Source of the DNA: a virus
Length of the DNA stretch: 64,000 nt
Strand: one strand, 5' to 3'
Virus record (IMG/VR): IMGVR_UViG_3300010885_030180
Span: 39,606 to 103,605 of that record
The position numbers were made by a program, and so were the translations under genes. The notes under the pieces are model-generated. The model saw only the letters and a list, made by a program, of their open reading frames with translations, was not told the origin of the DNA and searched no databases. Position 1 is the stretch's first letter, and every line of letters starts with the position of its first letter. Positions 45,873 to 52,436 of the stretch are shown piece after piece.

Positions 45873-46742
45873 ATGCGTATAAAAGAACTATTAGCTGAAA
45901 CTCAAGAGGGTATTGAAAAACTTCCAGCTGGCGAATATCGTGGAGGAAAAAGTTCATTATATCACCCCAGGAACATTAAAGCCGAACCTGCACAACCATT
46001 GCCCGGTGGCAGCGGATTTGTATACACAATTGGGCCCGGGCAGTACGGTACTGAAATAAAAATTTGGGATCCAAAAGGTCAAGATTATATTAATTCAACT
46101 GTAGAACCTGTTAGAAAACCCAAAGAACCAGATTGGAAGTTTAAGGGTAGACTAGACTATTGGAAGTGGTCCGTAGAACGAGCAGGAAACACTCCGGGAC
46201 AATTGATTGGCAAACTTTCAATAGCACCGGCTAAATGGTTTCCAATGTCTAATGCAGTAGGTGTAGATACAATCACCGTTGATGAAGACTATCGTGGTCA
46301 AGGCATTGCTAAGGCATTGTATGGTATTGTATTAACTATAATGAAACTGCCATTAGTTGCTGGTGATACGCAAACTCCTGGTGGACGTAGAAATTGGGTT
46401 AGCCTTGCTAGTATACCTGGTGTTGAAATGAAAGGGTATGTTGGGTTAGAGCATTACGAAATAACTCCTAGGGCAGCACCGGCGGATAACGGCCCTGTTG
46501 ATATTGATCCAAATAAAGAAGCCCGAACAGCTGATAAAAACATTGATACAATCATGGGACAACTAGGCGGCGATTATATTGGTCGAGGTCGAGGTCGAGA
46601 TAACGTAGAGTTTTTTGCCTTTGATGTAAAACCTACTACAACTGGACAAGAATTAGAAGCCCATGTTAAAACTAAAATGAGTAACATATACGGCGACACA
46701 GATTACAATTCTGGCTTATATGCAACATGGAGTGGCGCATGA
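45873..46742 (+). CDS. GNAT-like protein with T4-type capsid-targeting N-terminus
   Basis: The 289-residue protein starts MRIKELLAE-T. This resembles the capsid-targeting peptides of T4 internal proteins, which the prohead protease cuts after (L/I)-x-E. The middle (about residues 95-200) has a GNAT acetyltransferase feel: an ITVDEDYRGQGIAKALYG motif, where RGQGIA is the acetyl-CoA pyrophosphate-binding R-x-x-G-x-A loop. The C-terminal ~90 residues are unassigned. It may be packaged in the head and injected to modify host proteins, but this is inferred from the tag and the GNAT loop. The stop overlaps the next start (ATGA). Confidence 0.6.
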   Translation: MRIKELLAETQEGIEKLPAGEYRGGKSSLYHPRNIKAEPAQPLPGGSGFVYTIGPGQYGTEIKIWDPKGQDYINSTVEPVRKPKEPDWKFKGRLDYWKWSVERAGNTPGQLIGKLSIAPAKWFPMSNAVGVDTITVDEDYRGQGIAKALYGIVLTIMKLPLVAGDTQTPGGRRNWVSLASIPGVEMKGYVGLEHYEITPRAAPADNGPVDIDPNKEARTADKNIDTIMGQLGGDYIGRGRGRDNVEFFAFDVKPTTTGQELEAHVKTKMSNIYGDTDYNSGLYATWSGA

Positions 46743-47143
46743 AAATTACAGAGTTATTAATTGAAGGCAAAGAATCTCGAGAAACATTTGTTGATATGTT
46801 TAAAAAATTCCTGCCTCTGGCTATAGAAATATTAGAAATTGATAGTTTGCCTAAGATGAGTTTTGAACCTGAAATACAAACAGATGGTCAACCAAGTTTT
46901 GGTATGTATGTGAATAATGAAAAAACTCTGCATGTTGCTATTACAAATCGCCACCCTGTGGATATACTTAGAACTGTGGCTCACGAACTAGTACACTATA
47001 GACAGGATATTAGAGATGAGTTAAACGACGAGAGTGGTGCTACAGGTAGTCCAGAAGAAAACCAAGCGCACGAAATTGCAGGCGTTATCATGCGTAACTT
47101 CAATAAACAATATCCGCAGTTCTTGCGCAGTCATCCAATTTAA
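46739..47143 (+). CDS. HExxH metallopeptidase-like protein with capsid-targeting N-terminus
   Basis: I choose the ATG at 46739, which overlaps the upstream stop as ATGA. It gives the N-terminus MKITELLIE-G, matching the capsid-targeting pattern of the preceding gene; an ATG four codons upstream (46727) is also open. The 134-residue protein has a zinc-binding HELVH motif (H82, E83, H86) in TVAHELVHYRQD. An acidic stretch follows, then ENQAHEIAG, which could supply a third ligand. It resembles compact phage peptidases of the SprT/IrrE-like size class. A role as an injected or head-localised peptidase is inferred. Confidence 0.65.
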   Translation: MKITELLIEGKESRETFVDMFKKFLPLAIEILEIDSLPKMSFEPEIQTDGQPSFGMYVNNEKTLHVAITNRHPVDILRTVAHELVHYRQDIRDELNDESGATGSPEENQAHEIAGVIMRNFNKQYPQFLRSHPI

Positions 47144-47145
47144 TA

Positions 47146-47724
47146 ATGAAATTAGTGTATATACATGGTGCCAGCGCCACGAGTGAAAGTTTTAATTACA
47201 TTAGAGAGCACATTGATTGTGATCATATAAGCATCAATTACGATAGTGCAGATGGATTTGAAAATAATCTTAATAATATAAAACAACAGTTGGACAATGA
47301 AGATAAACTATTCTTTATTGCTCATAGTTTAGGTGGTATATATTCACTACACCTATCTAACTTAATGCCTTCAAAAGTATTAGGTGCAGTCACTCTAAGC
47401 ACACCGTATGGTGGTGCAGAACACGCTGACTTTGTTAAGTACTTTTTGCCATTTAGTAAATTGCTAAGAGACATTGGGCCTAATAGTTGGCCGATGCGTC
47501 AAGCAGATAACATTGAAATACATCATCCTTGGTGCAACATAGTGACCACTAAAGGAAATGCTCCGTGGATACATGGAAAAAATGATGGGGTAGTAACTGT
47601 TGCAAGTCAACGACATCACCATACAGGTATGGAACTAATAGAAATTAACTACAATCATTACGAAGTAGTTCTTAGTGAACAGGTGGTAGGGTTAATAGAA
47701 GAAAGAATTAACTGGCACAAATAG
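47146..47724 (+). CDS. alpha/beta hydrolase (lipase/esterase-like)
   Basis: The 192-residue protein has the alpha/beta hydrolase layout: an oxyanion-hole strand VYIHGASATSESF near the N-terminus, the nucleophile elbow AHSLGG with S61, a plausible acid D147 (NDGVVTVASQ) and H171 (NHYEVV). STPYGGAEHA after the elbow resembles lipase-like members. The substrate is unknown; membrane lipid, acylated glycans or storage polyester are all possible. It follows the metallopeptidase with a 2-base gap, so the three genes from 45873 form one transcription unit, closed by a strong bidirectional terminator. Confidence 0.75.
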   Translation: MKLVYIHGASATSESFNYIREHIDCDHISINYDSADGFENNLNNIKQQLDNEDKLFFIAHSLGGIYSLHLSNLMPSKVLGAVTLSTPYGGAEHADFVKYFLPFSKLLRDIGPNSWPMRQADNIEIHHPWCNIVTTKGNAPWIHGKNDGVVTVASQRHHHTGMELIEINYNHYEVVLSEQVVGLIEERINWHK

Positions 47725-47749
47725 AAAAAGCACCCTAGGGTGCTTTTTC
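47724..47749. terminator. bidirectional intrinsic terminator
   Basis: This is a perfect 26-base palindrome with GCACCC/GGGTGC flanked by A5 and T5 runs. It lies between the convergent hydrolase (+) and 92-residue (-) genes and works in both directions on paper. Confidence 0.9.
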
Positions 47750-47795
47750 ATTTCTTCTAATTTTTGGCTATGCCTAATTATATTTTTATTATAAA

Positions 47796-48074
47796 TTATT
47801 TCTTTGGGCTTTGATTAACAAAGCCATACATCTTTTCAGCAGTTTCTAGAACTTTCTCAAGTCCTGGAAATGTTGGCATTGCTACGGTAGTTAGGATTTG
47901 ACCAGTTGCAGTATCTTTCGCAGCAGTCATTTGCCAGCCGGCAAATTTAACTTGAAAGTCTTCAGTGACCATTTCTTTTGCCATCCCCAGAATGTCTGCG
48001 CGGATTTCGTAACCATTTTTAGATTGGTTAACTTTGAATTCGGGCAATTTTGGAGTGTTAATTGTATTTGACAT
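47796..48074 (-). CDS. 92-residue conserved-looking protein of unknown function
   Basis: This small soluble protein (MSNTINTPKLPEFKVNQSK, then a helical IRADILGMAKEMV and a C-terminal LEKVLETAEKMYGFVNQSPKK) has no signal peptide, membrane segment or known motif. The overall layout vaguely resembles phasin-like proteins, but I would not assign that. It has its own minus-strand promoters and a leader with a stable hairpin. The ribosome binding site AAGGAA sits just before the ATG, and it ends at a bidirectional terminator. It is therefore a stand-alone, probably well-expressed transcript. The intervening 47750-47795 is A/T-rich and holds nothing else. Confidence 0.7.
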   Translation of the reverse strand: MSNTINTPKLPEFKVNQSKNGYEIRADILGMAKEMVTEDFQVKFAGWQMTAAKDTATGQILTTVAMPTFPGLEKVLETAEKMYGFVNQSPKK

Positions 48075-48105
48075 ATATTTTTCCTTTATGTGTATGTGTC
48101 TGTAT

Positions 48106-48129
48106 GTGCTAACAATTATTTGCTAGCAC
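48106..48129 (-). other. hairpin in the 5' leader of the 92-residue gene
   Basis: On the minus strand GTGCTAGCAA pairs with TTGTTAGCAC: a 10-bp stem with one G-T pair and a tiny ATAA-type loop. It lies in the transcribed leader, about 30 bases before the start codon. It may stabilise the mRNA 5' end. Confidence 0.6.
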
Positions 48130-48132
48130 ATA

Positions 48133-48166
48133 TATTTAGTATATACAGATTGACTGTGTAATACAA
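48133..48166 (-). promoter_or_regulatory. minus-strand promoter pair (sigma70-like plus late-like)
   Basis: Reading the minus strand, TTGTAT (48161-48166) and TATACT (48138-48143) are separated by 17 bases. CTAAATA (48133-48139), a late-promoter variant, immediately follows and overlaps. The pairing of a host-type promoter with a late element also occurs at 49591-49675. Confidence 0.55.
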
Positions 48167-48185
48167 CTGAAGTGATAAAAATATA

Positions 48186-48192
48186 ATAAATA
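48186..48192 (+). promoter_or_regulatory. late-promoter-like AATAAATA
   Basis: ATAAATA lies 62 bases upstream of the GIY-YIG endonuclease ATG. The leader ends with AAGGAA as ribosome binding site. The 48075-48254 gap otherwise holds the minus-strand promoter and hairpin. Confidence 0.4.
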
Positions 48193-48254
48193 AAAGTGCC
48201 AGTCGCGATGTATCAGCATCCACTGACTCTAACAGTTTATAAGGAACTATCAGC

Positions 48255-48806
48255 ATGAATATTTATTACGTCTACCAATACCTTCGCAAGGACCTGACAC
48301 CGTATTACATAGGTAAGGGGAAGAATAACAGAGCGTGGGAATCACATAAAAGATCTAACGGAACTAACCTGTTACCCGATGACCTATCTAAAATACAAGT
48401 AGTAGCACGATCGTTATCAGAAACTGAAGCACATTTATTAGAAACAAAACTAATAGAACATTATGGCAGGAAAGACTTAGGAACTGGTATCCTTAGGAAT
48501 TTAACTGATGGCGGTGAAGGTGTATCTGGTTTGGTTCAAACTCCTGAGCATATAGCAAAGAGAGTTTCAAAAACAATTGGACAAAAACGCCCTAATCAAA
48601 GTAAAAATATGTCCGGGGAGAACAATTCGTTTTATCAAAAGAAACATAGTGACGTAACGAAGCAACAAATGTCACAAAATCATGCAGACGTGTCTGGCAC
48701 TAATAACCCAATGTATGGAAAAACTCACCCTAATAAAGGAACTAAAGGTAAGTGGAAATGGAGTGAGGAATCTAAAGAAAAAGCTAGAAATAAGATCAGG
48801 ACATAA
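48255..48806 (+). CDS. GIY-YIG homing endonuclease with NUMOD3 motifs
   Basis: The 183-residue protein has the GIY-YIG catalytic fold at its N-terminus (YYVYQYL ... TPYYIGKGK ... NRAWESH) with the later Glu-containing ETEAHLLETKLIEHYG helix. The C-terminal half has two NUMOD3-like DNA-binding repeats (SGENNSFYQKKHS and SGTNNPMYGKTHP) followed by a basic GKWKWSEESKEKARNK segment. This is a free-standing (SegA-like) homing endonuclease, a mobile gene that cuts related genomes to spread. No intron is evident. It overlaps the 3' end of the minus-strand acetyltransferase by 11 bases, consistent with insertion between older genes. Confidence 0.85.
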   Translation: MNIYYVYQYLRKDLTPYYIGKGKNNRAWESHKRSNGTNLLPDDLSKIQVVARSLSETEAHLLETKLIEHYGRKDLGTGILRNLTDGGEGVSGLVQTPEHIAKRVSKTIGQKRPNQSKNMSGENNSFYQKKHSDVTKQQMSQNHADVSGTNNPMYGKTHPNKGTKGKWKWSEESKEKARNKIRT

Positions 48807-49353
48807 ATGCCCAGGGTAATTTAGCCGACCTCTTTACTAGATAATCTAACGTACCTAAGTTGCTGTCAGCAGCTTCACTAACGTATGTAACTATGCTAGG
48901 GGTGTCAAGATCAATGTTTGCTTCGGTCTCGCCGTGTTCACTATGAAAGTGTATACCGTGTTTAGTACATAGATGTCTAATGGCCTTGTTATGACTAAGA
49001 CAGACCATACAGCCTTTTAAGATACCGTGTGTGCGGCACCATTGTATGCAACGGCGAATTAATGCATTGCCCATACCCTGAGCTTGATATTCCTTAAGAA
49101 CTGAAAATGCCAACTCCATTTCTCCTTTAGTAGAGATATGTCCTATAGCAATAAATTCTAAATTAGAGTCTTCAATGCAAAACAAGATATGATGACTGTG
49201 GTCTTCTTCAAAGCCATCACATAGCCGGTTAATTACTTCGTCTGTGACTGCGAAGCCAAAGCGGAGCAATCGACTGTCTGCATCCAGGGCAAGTAAATGC
49301 TTGCGATATTTAGGATACTCATTTTCTAATACTCTGCGTACAACGTGTGGCAT
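48796..49353 (-). CDS. GNAT-family N-acetyltransferase
   Basis: The 185-residue protein has the GNAT core: an N-terminal acceptor region (YPKYRKHLLALDADSRLLRF), an acetyl-CoA-binding loop YQAQGMGNALIRR at about residues 90-103 (Q-x-x-G-x-G/A), and a later CLSHNKAIRHLCTKHG segment typical of the C-terminal half. It is complete in length for the family. The acceptor is unknown: a small molecule, protein or peptidoglycan component. It forms a minus-strand pair with the 57-residue gene just upstream (7-base gap) and ends convergently, overlapping the homing endonuclease. It carries no capsid-targeting peptide, unlike the 45873 GNAT-like protein. Confidence 0.8.
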   Translation of the reverse strand: MPHVVRRVLENEYPKYRKHLLALDADSRLLRFGFAVTDEVINRLCDGFEEDHSHHILFCIEDSNLEFIAIGHISTKGEMELAFSVLKEYQAQGMGNALIRRCIQWCRTHGILKGCMVCLSHNKAIRHLCTKHGIHFHSEHGETEANIDLDTPSIVTYVSEAADSNLGTLDYLVKRSAKLPWAFMS

Positions 49354-49360
49354 AGTTTAA

Positions 49361-49534
49361 TTACCATCCTCTGCCTGATTGACGTAGGTCAAATTGACGA
49401 GTTAGGCGATCCACGTCACAAGAATTTTGTGGTGAATTTCTAACGATATATTCTTCTAGTGCCGATCCGTAAGTTTGTGGCTTTTCAAATCTCTGAAACA
49501 TCTTGTGGAAGTATTCAGCAAGTGCGTTTAACAT
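49361..49534 (-). CDS. 57-residue DUF3563-like protein
   Basis: This short minus-strand gene starts MLNALAEYFHKMFQRFEK and ends with DVDRLTRQFDLRQSGRGW. The pattern ALEEYIV..., then VDRLTRQFD resembles the DUF3563 group of small proteins, whose function is unknown. A strong ribosome binding site (AGGAG) sits 6-8 bases before the ATG. The leader contains a 7-bp hairpin and a perfect minus-strand late promoter lies upstream, so the gene is well supported despite its size. It is the first gene of a two-gene unit with the GNAT acetyltransferase. Confidence 0.7.
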   Translation of the reverse strand: MLNALAEYFHKMFQRFEKPQTYGSALEEYIVRNSPQNSCDVDRLTRQFDLRQSGRGW

Positions 49535-49556
49535 ATTTTTCTCCTGTGTGTTAATT

Positions 49557-49585
49557 CTCAGTAATCTCTCATGGTTTCTACTGAG
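49557..49585 (-). other. leader hairpin between late promoter and DUF3563-like gene
   Basis: CTCAGTA (49557-49563) pairs with TACTGAG (49579-49585): a 7-bp stem with a 15-base loop. It lies just inside the predicted transcript start, analogous to 5'-terminal hairpins that protect late phage mRNAs. Confidence 0.5.
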
Positions 49586-49590
49586 TAAAG

Positions 49591-49628
49591 TATTTATACA
49601 TTATGTGCGGTCGCAGCAAAATTTACAA
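49591..49628 (-). promoter_or_regulatory. minus-strand dual promoter: perfect late core plus sigma70-like
   Basis: Minus-strand TATAAATA occupies 49591-49598. A sigma70-like pair TTGTAA (49623-49628) and CATAAT (49600-49605) with a 17-base spacer lies just upstream. Both would drive the 49534-48796 unit. Confidence 0.65.
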
Positions 49629-49630
49629 TG

Positions 49631-49675
49631 TTGTATTCTCCCAAATGTTATGCTATACTAAAAGTAATATAAATA
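49631..49675 (+). promoter_or_regulatory. plus-strand dual promoter: sigma70-like plus perfect late core
   Basis: TTGTAT (49631-49636) and TATACT (49654-49659) are spaced by 17 bases, followed by TATAAATA (49668-49675). The -35 boxes of this and the minus-strand promoter are only 2 bases apart, so 49591-49675 is a compact divergent promoter. The rest of the 49535-49696 gap holds the minus-strand leader. Confidence 0.65.
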
Positions 49676-49696
49676 CCAAGTAATGAGGAAACTATC

Positions 49697-49996
49697 TTGA
49701 AAAGAGCCACTCGTAGTCTATTAGAAGAACTTAATTCTATATCAGAAAAAAAGAATAGCGAAGCCATAATTGAGGCAAGGGCAACACATGTCATTGACAG
49801 CGCCATTAACTTATTAACGCTTATCAAGGAAAATTTTTCTACAGAAGATGCATATGAATTAGAGCGTAGACTAATTAATAGTATTAAGGGCGGCGATTCT
49901 AGCAAGTTTGTACGCAGTATACGCAAATTTAGAGACAATAAAGAAACAGCACGTCATTTAAAAGTTATCGATGGCGATGTTAAAAACGACGATTAA
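49697..49996 (+). CDS. 99-residue charged helical protein, unknown function
   Basis: The start is a TTG at 49697, supported by GAGGAA upstream and by the promoter position; no ATG in frame gives the conserved-looking N-terminus. The product (MKRATRSLLEELNSISEKKN, then HVIDSAINLLTLIKENFS, YELERRLINSIKG) is highly helical and charged, with no membrane segment. It is probably a small cytosolic or structural late protein. I do not recognise the family with certainty. A weak terminator follows. Confidence 0.65.
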   Translation: MKRATRSLLEELNSISEKKNSEAIIEARATHVIDSAINLLTLIKENFSTEDAYELERRLINSIKGGDSSKFVRSIRKFRDNKETARHLKVIDGDVKNDD

Positions 49997-49998
49997 TA

Positions 49999-50018
49999 TG
50001 CCATTTGGGCAATTTTTT
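49999..50018 (+). terminator. weak intrinsic terminator
   Basis: A 4-bp stem TGCC/GGCA with a 5-base loop is followed by A-A-T6. The stem is short but sits right after the 49697-49996 stop and before the next late promoter. Confidence 0.45.
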
Positions 50019-50028
50019 ATTAATTGGG

Positions 50029-50035
50029 ATAAATA
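50029..50035 (+). promoter_or_regulatory. late promoter (GATAAATAA)
   Basis: ATAAATA lies 55 bases before the ATG at 50091, right after the terminator of the previous gene. Confidence 0.6.
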
Positions 50036-50090
50036 AAAACATAATAAGTTTCATGGGGAAACTTAAAACAAAGATCAAGGAGATTTCAAA

Positions 50091-50510
50091 ATGGCAACAT
50101 TAAACAGAGTTCACGGACAAACAAGCGGCGGCGCATTTTATGGTTATTCACCATTAGTAGTTAGAATTACAGCTTCTGGCGGTGCAGCTAACGTTTTCAC
50201 AGCAGACACAGTAAACGGCACAACTGGTGCTATCACTGACGGCGGATACACAATTGCACGTAGAGTACTACAAACAGTTGCTAGCATCGTATGGCTAGGC
50301 GAGCGCGATTCAGGTAATGACGTTTTCACAGCAATTGTTGATCTACCAACAGCTAATCAAGGTGACGGTACAGGCGGAAGCGCTGGTGCTACAACTGGTT
50401 TCAAAGCGTTAAGAGACGCATTGGCCCTAGCTTTAGGTGGTGCATACACTGACTACGCAGTTGCTACAAGTACTGCTCTAAACGGCGTTGGTACATTCAC
50501 ATTCGCTTAA
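50091..50510 (+). CDS. small Gly/Ala/Thr-rich late protein, likely virion-associated
   Basis: The 139-residue protein (MATLNRVHGQTSGGAFYGYS, then VVRITASGGAANVFTADTVN, IVWLGERDSGND) is rich in Ala, Gly and Thr, with beta-like strands in the first half and an Ala-rich helix near residue 110. It has its own late promoter, an excellent ribosome binding site (AAGGAGATTTCAA) and a strong terminator. This arrangement suits an abundant structural or decoration protein. I do not recognise a named family. The next gene has an identical ribosome binding region and similar size. Confidence 0.75.
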   Translation: MATLNRVHGQTSGGAFYGYSPLVVRITASGGAANVFTADTVNGTTGAITDGGYTIARRVLQTVASIVWLGERDSGNDVFTAIVDLPTANQGDGTGGSAGATTGFKALRDALALALGGAYTDYAVATSTALNGVGTFTFA

Positions 50511-50527
50511 TACTTAATTAAGTATAG

Positions 50528-50556
50528 AAAGGGAGTTTTTAACTCCCTTTTCTTTT
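50528..50556 (+). terminator. strong intrinsic terminator
   Basis: A 10-bp stem AAAGGGAGTT/AACTCCCTTT with a TTT loop is followed by TCTTTT, 18 bases after the stop at 50510. Confidence 0.92.
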
Positions 50557-50567
50557 GACTAAAATTG

Positions 50568-50574
50568 CTAAATA
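50568..50574 (+). promoter_or_regulatory. late promoter (CTAAATA)
   Basis: CTAAATA is placed between the terminator and the AAGGAG ribosome binding site of the next gene, 22 bases before its ATG. Confidence 0.55.
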
Positions 50575-50596
50575 TAAACATTAAGGAGATTTCAAC

Positions 50597-51013
50597 ATGG
50601 CAGGAGCTACCAAAACACATGAAACGCTAATTGCACCAGCATACAAGAATGGTGTTACATTACAGTTTATAACAATCACATTTCCGAGTGCAGATCTAAC
50701 AGCAAAACTTGGAAGAGTAAGCGGCGTGCAAAGTCCAGTGGTACAGGCACTTGACGCTATTGCTAAAATAGCCAGCATTGAAATTATTGGTACTCCAAGA
50801 TATTCTGGTGGTGATACAACATTGACCCTTGCTATGGCAGCATTGGGTGGAGCATTTGATACTGCTGACTACGACGGCGATGATGATAATGAAACTTTTG
50901 CACTTGCTTGCCAACAAGCTATTGTTGCAGCGGCTACAGTAAGCGGAGCATTACAAGGTTACGACAATGCTAATACTACAGTAGCAGCAAATGTGCGTGG
51001 TGTAGCTCTTTAA
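50597..51013 (+). CDS. small Ala/Thr-rich late protein, likely virion-associated
   Basis: The 138-residue protein starts MAGATKTHETLIAPAYKNG. It has a beta-strand-rich N-terminal half (VTLQFITITFPSADLTAKLG), an acidic loop DYDGDDDNE and an Ala-rich helix near residue 110. Its length and transcription layout (late promoter, the same AAGGAGATTTCAA ribosome binding site, strong terminator) match the preceding gene. Sequence similarity between the two is weak by eye. A structural or decoration role is inferred from the expression signals only. Confidence 0.72.
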   Translation: MAGATKTHETLIAPAYKNGVTLQFITITFPSADLTAKLGRVSGVQSPVVQALDAIAKIASIEIIGTPRYSGGDTTLTLAMAALGGAFDTADYDGDDDNETFALACQQAIVAAATVSGALQGYDNANTTVAANVRGVAL

Positions 51014-51031
51014 TTAATATTAGATGTAAAG

Positions 51032-51057
51032 AAGGTTCTTGCGAGGACCTTTTTTTT
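51032..51057 (+). terminator. strong intrinsic terminator
   Basis: An 8-bp stem AAGGTTCT/AGGACCTT (one T-G pair) with loop TGCG runs into a T-rich tract of about 8 bases. Confidence 0.9.
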
Positions 51058-51062
51058 ATGAC

Positions 51063-51069
51063 ATAAATA
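51063..51069 (+). promoter_or_regulatory. late promoter (CATAAATAT)
   Basis: ATAAATA lies 17 bases before the ATG at 51087 and directly after the previous terminator. Confidence 0.6.
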
Positions 51070-51086
51070 TATTATATAGGTACATT

Positions 51087-51512
51087 ATGCAAATTATTGA
51101 AATAAAAACTCTCGTAGATATAACAAACACCAACGTCGCAAGGCCCAATCAAGGCAGCGCATTAGCACACGATCAATATAGGAACTTTGTTACATTAAAA
51201 CAATGTGCTGAATTAAGATCAAATATTTCATATGATTTTTCACCAGAGCTTCAAATTATTGATATAAAAGATTTAGGATTTGGTTCCAAGTTCAAAGGCA
51301 AACATGCAGTATGGACTTTTAGATTCAATCCAGAGAGATCAGGAGTATATGTTAACGAACAACATGAGATAGGATGTTTATATGAAGACATGCAAGGAGT
51401 TCCAGTTGTTGAAAAATTAACAGAGACGATAAATATCGAGAAGGCTATTTTCGAACTAATAGATAGCTCTTCCAAGAATACAATCATCAAGGCAATCAAA
51501 GGCACAATTTAG
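51087..51512 (+). CDS. conserved marine T4-like phage protein of unknown function
   Basis: I use the ATG at 51087, downstream of the terminator and late promoter; an earlier TTG at 51039 lies inside the terminator stem and is rejected. The 141-residue product has DITNTNVARPNQGSALAHDQ, LGFGSKFKGKHAVWTFRFNP and a C-terminal VEKLTETINIEKAIFELIDS segment. I recall close relatives in T4-like cyanophages annotated only as hypothetical. It looks soluble and mixed alpha/beta, without a signal peptide. A 47-base gap with an AGGAG ribosome binding site leads to the next gene. Confidence 0.72.
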   Translation: MQIIEIKTLVDITNTNVARPNQGSALAHDQYRNFVTLKQCAELRSNISYDFSPELQIIDIKDLGFGSKFKGKHAVWTFRFNPERSGVYVNEQHEIGCLYEDMQGVPVVEKLTETINIEKAIFELIDSSSKNTIIKAIKGTI

Positions 51513-51559
51513 GCAACATTAAAGTTGGAAATTCGTACACTTAACAGGAGAGACCTAAG

Positions 51560-51886
51560 ATGGCCAGTAAAAATTTAGCACTAGCAACCGTTCCAGAACG
51601 AGTTAGTGTATTAGAAACTAAAGTAGATAACATTGAAGAAAAGATTGACGATCTTAAAGTAGACTTGAAGGCAGTGAGCGACTCTATTGATCAACGAGCA
51701 GCTCATACTATTGCAATTTTAAAAGACATGAAAGATATTAGCACACAGGCTCATGTGGAAATGGCCAATAAGATTAGCAATTTAGAAAAATTTAAAGAAA
51801 AATGGATTTATCTAATTGCGGGTGGTATTGCAGTATTAGGATGGGTAGGCCCACATGCTGAACAATTATTAAGTCTATTAAAATAA
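51560..51886 (+). CDS. coiled-coil, C-terminally membrane-anchored protein (holin/XhlA-like layout)
   Basis: The 108-residue protein has a long amphipathic coiled coil (about residues 12-80: RVSVLETKVDNIEEKIDDLK and following). A single hydrophobic segment WIYLIAGGIAVLGWVG lies near residues 83-98, with a short tail. This tail-anchored layout is like phage XhlA/hemolysin-type proteins that assist lysis, but single-span membrane proteins of other function also look like this. The ribosome binding site AGGAG precedes the ATG. The stop overlaps the next start (TAATG). Lysis assistance is a hypothesis; the endolysin-like gene is far away at 62314. Confidence 0.6.
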   Translation: MASKNLALATVPERVSVLETKVDNIEEKIDDLKVDLKAVSDSIDQRAAHTIAILKDMKDISTQAHVEMANKISNLEKFKEKWIYLIAGGIAVLGWVGPHAEQLLSLLK

Positions 51887-52230
51887 TGAGAATCCAAGAA
51901 CTATTAGAAGCGGTTCCGGTGGGGTCGAGTACACAGCCACTAGTTACACCTGGACAACCACCGGCGCCTGTTCCACCTGGACAACCACCAGCAGTACCTG
52001 GACAAACACCTCCTCCTGCTGTGCCAGGACAACCTCCAGCAGTACCAGGTGCAGCACCTGCTCCTACCTTAGGTAATCAAGCGGCTGGACAACCTTCTAC
52101 GCAACAGCCTGCTATGCAGCAAGGTATGAAAGATACAATGACTGATCTTGATAAGATTGCAGCACAAATTGTAGGACTAAAACAAAAACAACAACAAATG
52201 CAGCAGCAAATGCAGCTACCAACAGTATGA
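51886..52230 (+). CDS. proline-rich protein with capsid-targeting-like N-terminus
   Basis: The 114-residue protein starts MRIQELLE-A, matching the capsid-targeting pattern of the two genes at 45873 and 46739, with a prohead-protease-like site after L-L-E. Residues ~15-60 are repeats of P-G-Q-P-P/P-A-V-P-G-Q. The C-terminus is a Gln/Met-rich helix (KQKQQQMQQQMQLPTV). It is likely disordered in the middle. An internal head protein or linker is possible. It overlaps both neighbours by a few bases, within a tightly packed operon. Confidence 0.6.
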   Translation: MRIQELLEAVPVGSSTQPLVTPGQPPAPVPPGQPPAVPGQTPPPAVPGQPPAVPGAAPAPTLGNQAAGQPSTQQPAMQQGMKDTMTDLDKIAAQIVGLKQKQQQMQQQMQLPTV

Positions 52231-52436
52231 AAATAGGTCAGTTGTTATCAGGTATGAGTATTGTTGTTACTAATGCCGAACAAGCATTTATACACAGACA
52301 TAAAGACAGTGTCTCTATTACTAGTTTAGACGAGCACGATCAGTGGCTCGCTCAAAACCTTGTACGCAAGGGTCTTTACGCGATAAGTAAAGATAACAGG
52401 ACTTTAATAAAGCAACTAGATGAAACTATTAACTAA
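52227..52436 (+). CDS. 69-residue helical protein, unknown function
   Basis: This small soluble protein (MKIGQLLSGMSIVVTN, then EHDQWLAQNLVRKGLYAISK) has no signal peptide or membrane segment. I believe similar proteins occur in marine T4-like phages, but no function is known to me. It overlaps the upstream gene by 4 bases (ATGA) and the downstream gene by 17 bases. Its N-terminus resembles the capsid-targeting peptides but lacks the (L/I)-x-E cleavage site. Confidence 0.6.
   Translation: MKIGQLLSGMSIVVTNAEQAFIHRHKDSVSITSLDEHDQWLAQNLVRKGLYAISKDNRTLIKQLDETIN

Noticed and set aside
51039-51086. TTG at 51039 as the start of the 51087 gene
   Set aside because: It lies inside the intrinsic terminator stem of the previous gene; the late promoter and ATG at 51087 give a better start.
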